Positions 57,238 to 64,000 of a DNA stretch of 64,000 nucleotides are shown piece after piece. The position numbers were made by a program, and so were the translations under genes. How positions within the stretch are numbered: the stretch's first letter is position 1; each line of letters begins with the position of its first letter. Source of the stretch: Allacma fusca. Lineage: Eukaryota; Arthropoda; Collembola; Symphypleona; Sminthuridae. The stretch lies in contig OX359245.1 of NCBI GenBank assembly GCA_947179485.1, forward strand, positions 61,491,067 to 61,555,066. Reading direction: 5' to 3'. The notes beneath the pieces are model-generated. The model had not been told where the DNA came from. It ran no database searches and saw only the letters and a list, made by a program, of their open reading frames with translations.

Positions 57238-58285
57238 GCTTGCGTTTGCTCCTTGAATTATTTCAGCAGTTATTTCCACCGTGGCGGATACCTGCTGGAC
57301 CATTTCTATAATTAAACCGATTTAGGGCGAGCGTACCACACAACATGAAAAAAGACTAATCTTGCATACAAATACATACATAAAATAAGTAACTTGAATT
57401 ACATAATTTGAAACAAACCTACAATTGGATGCAACTCATTACAGTAACTAATTAAATCAATTCCCACCTAATGTTTGTTCTTCTATGGGAAGCAAATACC
57501 CCAGAAAGGTGATTATTGATTTGCTGCAGTCGTGGTGACCTATGCATTGTTTTACATTATTCGGCTCACATTTACAGTATTGCATATATGCATACACAGT
57601 ACATTCTGAAAGTGAACTGTCGTAGTTGAATAGACGTATAAGTATAGTAGTAACGTACAGTAGTAGCATTATTGGTAGCATATTATAAGTATAGTAGCAT
57701 AATGATGTAAGCAAAACATATTTCGTCATTGAAGAGGCCAGGTAGTGTACATCTTATTTTTGTACAGTCGTTGGAACTCATCGATCATGATACCAAACAC
57801 CGGAAGTTATGCAGGTTAAATTTTGGACTTTATAACGTAATAGTTATAATAACGTTTTATAACATAATACGTCAAAAGCAATTTAACTAAAGGATCCCAA
57901 TAATACTTGCCGCTAGTAATAATTCAAATAAAAGATAATTAGCACATTACAATTATGAAGTCAAGTTAAGGGGAAGGTAATAAATTGTATGTGTATTTTA
58001 TAAAATTTTACTGCTCAACATCTTCAATTCCTAGTTTTTCTAGCAAAGCTGCAATGTTTCCGAAATAACTCCCGGAAAATATTAATGTAGTTACACGTGG
58101 ATAATACATTAAAAAGGATAAACACATTTCTTGACTTGTGCCCAAACCCCCCAGTATGGCTCCCGGTAGTGATCTGTACGTTGAATTGGCCGTACATTCT
58201 GTAGCAAATATGATTGTAATATTTAAACATAAACATGTTATATCAACTCGTGGCCAGGCAGCATAAACAAGACATTAAAACATAC
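57238..58285. other. No complete gene; possible downstream exon of MOXD1-like fragment
   Basis: On the minus strand TTGCTACAG near 58195 could open a small exon (either frame ends within 175 bases), but neither reads as the expected monooxygenase continuation. At 57720-57780 a weak relative of the dispersed hairpin (CGTCATTGAAGAGGC ... TTTTGTACAG) is visible. Confidence 0.35.
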
Positions 58286-58452
58286 CCATAGGTGAGATGA
58301 TCCCCTCCTAAAACCTGGCGAAATTCCGGCAAAAACCTATTTTGCTGGTAATTGAAATCATAATTATTGTCGTGGGACAACCAGGGAAGCTCCAACCCTT
58401 CTCGAAATTGACGTAGTTTCATTTTTCGACCTTTGTGGAACAAACAACAAAT
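58286..58452 (-). pseudogene. MOXD1/DBH-like copper monooxygenase, single exon fragment
   Basis: The exon reads HKGRKMKLRQFREGLELPW, then LSHDNNYDFNYQQNRFLPEF and GGDHLTYG, ending at a GG/GTATGT donor. It matches the Cu2-monooxygenase C-terminal domain of MOXD1/dopamine beta-hydroxylase-like enzymes, where a Cu-ligand His segment precedes GRK, then DNNYDFNYQ and PGDHL. No neighbouring exons of this 600-residue family were recognised, so it is a fragment or an isolated pseudo-exon. Confidence 0.6.
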
Positions 58453-59418
58453 ATTTTATATAATTTAGAAATATTGGAGCAGCTATGGAAAACACATATG
58501 GTTCTGCCACGAAAATGGATATATTTTGTTATTTGTAAAGCGTCAAGTTGAATGTGAGTATAACATAACAATCGAGTACAACCTGAGACTAGAGTTTGAT
58601 CTCATATCTAGCTTGAAATTTCAATTCGAGTTTTAAAGTAAATTGTAATAAAATTCAATTTTGAACTTGATGTGGCTAAAGTGTACCTGAAGCTTCAGTT
58701 TGAAAACTATTGTGCCTTTAGCTTTGAGTTTGACCTCCAATTGAAATGAAATGCAGTTTCGAAAATAAATTAATATTTTGTGTATATCATAAATTGTACC
58801 CGGTTAATTTTATTTTAGGATGAATTGCATCCAGTTCATTTGGATTTTTATTTGTATTGAACTTTGTTTATTTTGCCTCGGTGAAACTGTGTTGTTTTCA
58901 TATTATTCGCAAATGTACCATAGATCATTTTGTATCTTCATTCACGATACGCTGTTTACGTACGTGTAAAATAATTGTTTTTTTAATATTGCACCGAATT
59001 CTATTTAAATTGTACATATTAGATACAATTTCGAGGAACAAATGAGCAACAATTTAACAGCATTACTAAAGTATACGTTCAATGTATTATGTTCTTGCTC
59101 CGAGAATGAAGGATAGTGTAATTGAAATGGAATAGGTGATCTGGAATAAAACATAAAACATATTTCACACTTCACACGTAGCCTCTCGGAAGCCGCCCAT
59201 TGTAATCCTTGAAAAATAATTATTCAACTTGATTTTTGTACACCAAGGATCCCAAGTGATGATACACACGTAGTCATTTCGAAGTTCAACTTGCATAATT
59301 CAGTACATCTGCTCTTCACCATGTTTATATGGGCGCTTGGCATGGATTAACATTAAAGTAAATATTTTCTGCTGGAAGGTGTAGATCTACAAGTGAAAAC
59401 TTTTACAAATACTCAATA
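58453..59418. other. No supported gene; weak TTGAATTTGAG words
   Basis: 58590-58760 shows repeated TTGAACTTGA, GAGTTTTAAAG and GAGTTTGACC words, weaker than in the clear word elements. The rest is AT-rich. Confidence 0.4.
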
Positions 59419-59672
59419 CACAGGTAAGAGTAATATGCCATGCGACAAGAATTGAACTCATTTTATTGGAAATATGTACACGATATTGTTTCTAGATAAT
59501 ATACATAAGTACTTGAAGCATTACATTCTCTAAAATGCAGCGGTTATGCAGCAAGTATGTAATTTATTACACGTAACAAAAGTATGTGCTTCTTTATTCT
59601 GGCTCTCCTGATGTTCTTGAATTTTGGAGCAAGATACAGTGAATTTCCTATATAGTGGTTCGCAAGGGATTA
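59419..59672 (-). CDS. Cys-rich small protein, terminal exon with open frame
   Basis: On the minus strand the frame reads PCEPLYRKFTVSCSKIQEHQ, continues ESQNKEAHTFVTCNKLHTCC and stops at 59530 after ITAAF. The 3' UTR with AATAAA follows. The plus-strand copy at 42776-43043 matches through exon and UTR but has a 4-base insertion, so this is the intact version. The 5' part is replaced by a CCTGTACC-word patch (59690-59815), and no upstream exon or signal peptide was found. The family is not recognised. Confidence 0.45.
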
Positions 59673-59689
59673 TTGCATCGCATGGTTTC

Positions 59690-59815
59690 AAAACAGTCGA
59701 ACCTGTACCTGGACCCAAACTTTGGGTACCCCAAAAGTGTGAACCTGTACCTGAAAATGTGCCCATTTAACAGGTGCAAATTTTTCGATCCTGAACTTGA
59801 CCCAATTGCGTTTTT
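59690..59815. repeat. CCTGTACCTGGACCC word patch
   Basis: Uses the words GAACCTGTACCTG, TGGGTACCCC and CCTGAACTTGACCC, as in 2889-3116. It has no termini. Confidence 0.45.
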
Positions 59816-60489
59816 GTAACTTTCACAGTTGATAAGAAATGTAGCTCTTCTGATAACCAATAAATTTTTACAAATAAAAGTCAGTGATGTTTATGAAAAA
59901 TTTAAAATTACGATAAACAAACAGACGCTATTTAAAACTTCCAAAATTACATGTTTGTTTTAAAACTGGCTTGGCCCCACCTTCTAGGCCGCTGCATCTA
60001 GAGATAATGAGCGTAAGGGATGAAAGCCATTTCAAAAAATCTGGTGAAGAATTTCTTGAACAAGAGAAAATCAGTACAAAGTGTCACTAATCATAACCAA
60101 CCTTACCTTACTATTTACCACAAAACATAAATTTCTGAAAAAGCATGAAAAGGAAGTTTAGAGTCCAATGGAAAATATCTTTTGAAAATTTGGCAATAAT
60201 TTTCAGAAATGTTTCTGTTGAAAGAAGTGACTACAAAAACTTTTAATGTAGATTCTTGAAGCAGGAAGAACGAACTAGTCTGATGGGTATAGTGTCCGCA
60301 GGGTGCAGATATCCAGATTCAAGTAATGGTTTCGGGGGAAAGGGGTCCAGCAAAAGACAAAGTTTTGCTCTACATGCACTTGGGGAATGGCCTAGGTAGA
60401 GGAGCCTCATTGCATTAACCTTATCGTGCATTATTGAAGGGGAAAGTATTTGATGTGAAGCAGGAATGTGAAATCAGCTCAGAAAAATT
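59816..60489. other. No supported gene
   Basis: Ordinary spacer without ordered signal. Confidence 0.4.
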
Positions 60490-61345
60490 TCCAGATGCCC
60501 AACTATCCTAATATTGGTAGTTGCCCAACTAACCCTACAGAACAAATGGGCCAAACCCCCCTCCCCGGCAAGTTTGCCCAACTATAATAATAATAATATA
60601 ATATTCGCCCAAACAGGGGGCACATTTTATTCTTGCATTTAACCATAAGTCATCATGCCATACATAATTTTGAGAACTTGTGAAGTTACAACTGAGAAGC
60701 TTATACCGGCTCTCTTCGGTTTTTATAGAGTGGTAGGAATCACATGTACAGGGTGTCGTACATATTTCTTCCCCTTATATGAGTAGGCACAGAGCTAGAC
60801 TAGTGGGACAAACACCCCTCAGTCCATTCCTCCCATTGAGAGAGTATAACACAAGTCTTTTTGCTCCAGCCGAGGAAATGTAGAGTAGGAGATGGTTGGG
60901 AAGGAGAGGAGGATTTGGGTATTAATGAAGGAGGTTAACGGACGCTCATTTGACTGGAATGTCTAGCGAGCAATGCAGATGGGCAGCTTCTCCTGGTTCC
61001 TCTCCGTCTAAAGGATGTCCACTGCTAGTTCCCTTTTTGCATCCAAGCCATGATTCCAGTCTTCAGAGTGCAGCCCCTTTCACGCCCTTCTCCTCACCTA
61101 TAGTAGAAGATAGAAAGAGTAGTGAAAATTTTTTCGAAAGTATCAGAGCTTTACCGGAGTCGAAATCGACTCTAGCCGCAACAAACGGGACGCTCTGACC
61201 ACTCAGCCACCACTGCGTGGCCAAGTTTACCCAACTACCCGGGGAGCTCAAATTTTATTTGCCCAAATACCTGGGTAGGCCAAACCATATTTGCCCAACT
61301 GCCTGGGTAGGCCAAAAATTGTTTGCCCAAATACCTCGGTAGCCC
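60490..61345 (-). repeat. GGTAGTTGGGC-word element, reverse orientation, split by SINE
   Basis: TGCCCAACTATCC and CCCAACTACCCGGGG words (complement of the 40984-41724 units) lie at 60495-60585 and 61222-61345. They are interrupted by the 636-bp SINE. 60497-60580 closely matches the end of the 41-kb element (complement of about 41630-41705). Confidence 0.7.
60586..61221 (-). mobile_element. tRNA-derived SINE with 16-bp target duplication
   Basis: On the minus strand the head carries a pol III A box TGGCTGAGTGGTC (61209-61197), and a B-box-like GAGTCGATTTCGACTCC lies about 40 bases further (61172-61156). The 3' end is a TTATTATTAT tail (about 60600-60586). The flanks CAAGTTTGCCCAACTA (60570-60585) and CAAGTTTACCCAACTA (61222-61237) match 15 of 16, the mark of LINE-mediated insertion. 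Confidence 0.85.
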
Positions 61346-61491
61346 AAATATTTTTTGCTGTGTGCTGTTATTTCTTATAAAGTCGTTCTGATATTTGGTT
61401 TTTTAAAGCGATGCATAACTTAAGTTACCGTGGGCATAAGTGTGTAAATTTGACTTTCATTTTTCTGCTAGTCTTTAAGTAATTACTTTTG

Positions 61492-61660
61492 GCAACAGGA
61501 ACAGAAACATTCCTGTTTCTGCAGGAACAGGTTCAGGAACTTTGAATTGGTACACATTTTTGTGGGAACTGGATTGGGATAATTGCATTAGTTCCTGAAA
61601 AAGCGGTCATAGGTGCAGGAGCAGATATGGGTAATAATTTTCCGTTCCCATGGACAGCAC
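61492..61660. repeat. GGAACAGGTTCAGGAAC word patch
   Basis: The words AACAGGAACAG, TTCCTGTTTCTGCAGG and GGAACTGGATTGGG lead to a right edge GTTCCCATGGACAGCACT. That edge is hAT-like on the other strand (AGTGCTGTCC). No left terminus was found. Confidence 0.45.
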
Positions 61661-61879
61661 TAATACGCGCTGGACGAAACAGTAATGACTGAAGTAATGA
61701 ATGTCAGAAAGTACAAAATCGTCCGGGTAGCTACTGTTAACCGATATTTAGTTTTGTAACTTTTAATACATGTAATAACAACATCAGCATACATAACCAT
61801 ACTACCCAATTGTAAAGACATGTGAAATTACATTAGGTACTTCCCTTAACTAAATATTATTGGTTAAAATAAAAACTGA

Positions 61880-62277
61880 TGTGAATACTGGAGGTGGGTA
61901 CTTTTGTGCTCACCTCCGTATAAAACCTCGTGCCTCCAAAGGTACGAGAGAGGAGAGCAACGTCAGATCTTGAGCTAAGCAGAGCAAGGGAACGCGTGTG
62001 AGACCAACTAAGTGTATCCATTCACGCACAATAGAAAAATAAAGTATACCGTGAGAACAAACCCTTATGTCAACATATGCATCTCATTTTCCCTATCTTG
62101 AGACATACTCCCGAAATCCCTCACAGCCAGCTTGTGATTCTCTACCAACTACACTTTTCCCCATCAACTCAATCTCTTACTCTCAATTCCATTAATATTC
62201 TCTATTTATTTACATTATCGGCTCTCCATTATAATCTCCTTCATTACGAACCATAAACAACAAAAAATATAATAACA
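61880..62277 (+). repeat. Candidate 5' LTR
   Basis: Starts TGTGAATACTGG and ends AATAACA (TGT...ACA). A TATA box TATAAAA lies at 61919-61925 and AATAAA at 62038-62043, in the order expected of U3-R-U5. It is followed at once by a TGG-starting primer-binding candidate. The partner LTR would lie beyond the window, so borders are provisional. Confidence 0.55.
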
Positions 62278-62295
62278 TGGTCGAGGCGCGGGTTT
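62278..62295 (+). other. Candidate primer binding site
   Basis: TGGTCGAGGCGCGGGTTT begins directly after the LTR terminal CA. A TGG start would pair with the CCA end of a tRNA. The tRNA is not identified. Confidence 0.35.
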
Positions 62296-62394
62296 CGAGG
62301 TCTCGCTAACAAGTTAAAATCTTACGTGGCGTCAGCCGCCGCCGAAGGCTATGCACGAATTTTCTATAAATTATCTCAAATTCCCCCGTACCAC

Positions 62395-64000
62395 ATGTCA
62401 CCTCACGACATCAGATTTATTAGAGTAGTGGAACTTGATAACCATCCCGAATTCATCATTTGTAACAACCAGAAATATATAGCTCTATTACTAAGTGAAG
62501 CTGCTCTCGTTGAGCTTACCTCTGAGGACCAAATACGTGCACGTGCCAAATATAATCATCTCTCATCTACACGAGCACTATACCTTTACAAGTTCTACAA
62601 ACTTTTTAAGCTAAAACTCCCTCGTTACGTTAACTCCAACATTGAGCCCCAACCAGTCGATAGGAGTGATATCAAAGTGATCCGAAAAAACCCCAGCCGA
62701 ATACCGCGCTCAATCAACAGTTCGACTACGACCCTGCCTGAAACCACCGTTGTAACCGTCCCAGACGACATCCTCATCCAAGTACCATCAAGCGAAGGCG
62801 AAACCGACACCGAAGGACCCACACCGGAACCCACAACACCTCTAGGAGGCTTTGCAAGTTTCAACCCCAGTAGGACATCTACCCCTGCTGTCTCTTCTGG
62901 TCCCGCAGATAACGATTCGATCTTCGTTACTACTGAATCAGTAAGTACAAACTTTAATTTGTCTAACAATCATACTCTCACTGGCACACCCGTAGCTCCC
63001 CATCCACAACCCACATCATCGCGTCTTTTCACGTCCCGAGACCTCCTCGAAGACGTAGCCCAGAAATTAGTGGACGACATAAAAACCAAGCAAGAAATCG
63101 ACTCTTCAGGGACAAGTATCCTCACCTACGCTCATTACCAACAATTGCTGTATGATCTCAAGTTAACCACAGAAGTTACATCTGACGGTCACTTCCTCAA
63201 TACCAGAGAAACATTTACAAGGATTGTAGCCCGAATCCTCCGCATCTTTACACTTTGGCAGACTAATTCAACTGAATTTGCATCCATCATTGACGAGATC
63301 GAAGACATTCAGACATCATTACTAGCTCAAGAATTTTGTCCGACCGTAACTACTACTCCAGTCACAACAACTACTCCTTCCGTGTCCGCTACTAAGACCC
63401 CTACCTTTGTTATCGAAACACACAGCTACACGCCTGTAATCCTCGCCTGGACCACACGACTACAAGCTGACCACAATTCCACTCAGGACATTGCCCAACT
63501 TCTCAGTTACGCATCTTACTTAGGCTTAGTACAGGAATTTAACCTCACATCTAAATATACCCACAACCACTGTCATTTTTCCTCTCAGCAAGCCTACAAA
63601 GAAGGACTCTTTCTTTTAGACCAGGAATTTATTTCCATTGCTACTCAAACCTACCCGGACATTTTTTCCGCTCCCGTCACTAATCCAGACAATCACACAA
63701 ATAATCATTCTCATACAGCTCCCCAGGACAATACCGCTGTCCTCATTCCTGACGTTGACACCACCGCCGCATACGACAGTGACAATCCTATCTATAATAT
63801 TCACGTAACCCCCCCACCCCTTTCAGATTCGAACGCTGATTCAGGGTCACTCCACTCTGAATCTCTCCACTTCACCACTGCCACCAACAGCTCTTCCTCC
63901 TCTCGTTCCACTTCTCCTATTCCAACTCCTCCATCTATTCCTACAAAAAATCCCACCATGGACTACACCAGATTTCTTTTCGACAAACCAGCCTATCCTT
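62395..64000 (+). CDS. Gag-like polyprotein of LTR retrotransposon, runs off window
   Basis: The frame is open from the first in-frame ATG (62395) to the window end, 535 codons without a stop. It is in fact open from the primer site onward. The N-terminus (MSPHDIRFIRVVELDN) is compact and followed by a Thr/Pro/Ser-rich linker (about residues 110-200). A helical block follows (SRDLLEDVAQKLVDDIK to TLWQTNSTEFASIIDEIE, about 215-315), then a Thr-rich linker and a second ordered block (ILAWTTRLQADHNSTQDIAQ, YASYLGLVQEF). Another low-complexity Ser/Pro stretch precedes MDYTRFLF. Codons are strikingly C-ending (ACC, ATC, CTC) compared with AT-rich surroundings. No CCHC knuckle, protease or RT is reached before 64000, so gypsy versus BEL/Pao cannot be decided. 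Confidence 0.65.
   Translation, partial: MSPHDIRFIRVVELDNHPEFIICNNQKYIALLLSEAALVELTSEDQIRARAKYNHLSSTRALYLYKFYKLFKLKLPRYVNSNIEPQPVDRSDIKVIRKNPSRIPRSINSSTTTLPETTVVTVPDDILIQVPSSEGETDTEGPTPEPTTPLGGFASFNPSRTSTPAVSSGPADNDSIFVTTESVSTNFNLSNNHTLTGTPVAPHPQPTSSRLFTSRDLLEDVAQKLVDDIKTKQEIDSSGTSILTYAHYQQLLYDLKLTTEVTSDGHFLNTRETFTRIVARILRIFTLWQTNSTEFASIIDEIEDIQTSLLAQEFCPTVTTTPVTTTTPSVSATKTPTFVIETHSYTPVILAWTTRLQADHNSTQDIAQLLSYASYLGLVQEFNLTSKYTHNHCHFSSQQAYKEGLFLLDQEFISIATQTYPDIFSAPVTNPDNHTNNHSHTAPQDNTAVLIPDVDTTAAYDSDNPIYNIHVTPPPLSDSNADSGSLHSESLHFTTATNSSSSSRSTSPIPTPPSIPTKNPTMDYTRFLFDKPAYP

Noticed and set aside
60950..61198. 82-codon plus-strand frame
   Set aside because: Antisense to the tRNA-derived SINE body.
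61150..61221. Functional tRNA gene
   Set aside because: The A box is good, but the acceptor and T stems do not fold into a canonical tRNA and a long tail with target duplications follows, so it is a SINE head.

Overview
The window looks like AT-rich nuclear DNA of an arthropod, and I infer a springtail (Collembola) or close relative. Supporting signs are genes with short GT-AG introns, a TATA box placed about 30 bp before an arthropod-type TCAGT initiator, a divergent seven-TM chemoreceptor, an F-box protein, a Gly/His-rich secreted protein and several small Cys-rich secreted proteins. No sequence search was possible, so the taxon is an inference. One 200-N scaffold gap lies at 13423-13622.

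Host genes are sparse. (-) 16719-19348: five-exon coiled-coil protein of 758 aa. (+) 27847-28385: three-exon secreted Gly/His-rich protein of 101 aa with a visible core promoter. (-) 33066-34583: chemoreceptor-like gene with a 1-nt frame break. (-) 35380-35585: terminal exon of a Cys-rich protein. (+) 37586-39270: two-exon F-box protein of 500 aa, convergent with (-) 39800-40492, a three-exon Lys-rich protein of 123 aa. (+) 43528-43886: secreted-type protein with a broken paralogue near 55 kb. (+) 56670-57237: knottin-like exons. (-) 58286-58452: exon of a MOXD1-like copper monooxygenase. A small Cys-rich gene is present twice in opposite orientations (42.8 and 59.5 kb).

Most of the window is mobile DNA. 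4.4-7.5 kb holds a decayed two-gene transposon (DUF4806 protein plus a tnp2-like transposase). 20057-22562 is a piggyBac-type non-autonomous element (TTAA). 46067-46785 and 47061-47541 are PIF/Harbinger-type MITEs (TTA). 51915-52631 is a pogo/Tigger-like MITE (TA). 60586-61221 is a tRNA-derived SINE with 16-bp target duplications. 48564-50648 is a Penelope-like reverse transcriptase with one in-frame stop, no GIY-YIG domain and a hammerhead-like core upstream. 61880-64000 is the 5' end of an LTR retrotransposon, with a candidate LTR, primer binding site and a gag-like frame open to the window end.

The most striking feature is a set of hAT-type non-autonomous elements whose interiors consist largely of degenerate repeats of one short 'word' private to each family (CTAGTC, TAGGC, AAATAC, GTTACC, CCCGAA, GGGAC, GGTAGTTGGGC, TCAAGTTC, GAAGGTCAAGT and others). 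Several have clear terminal inverted repeats and perfect 8-bp target duplications. In several the word keeps the same strand orientation at both ends although the termini are inverted. They are nested in each other, and the order of insertion can be read from the duplications.
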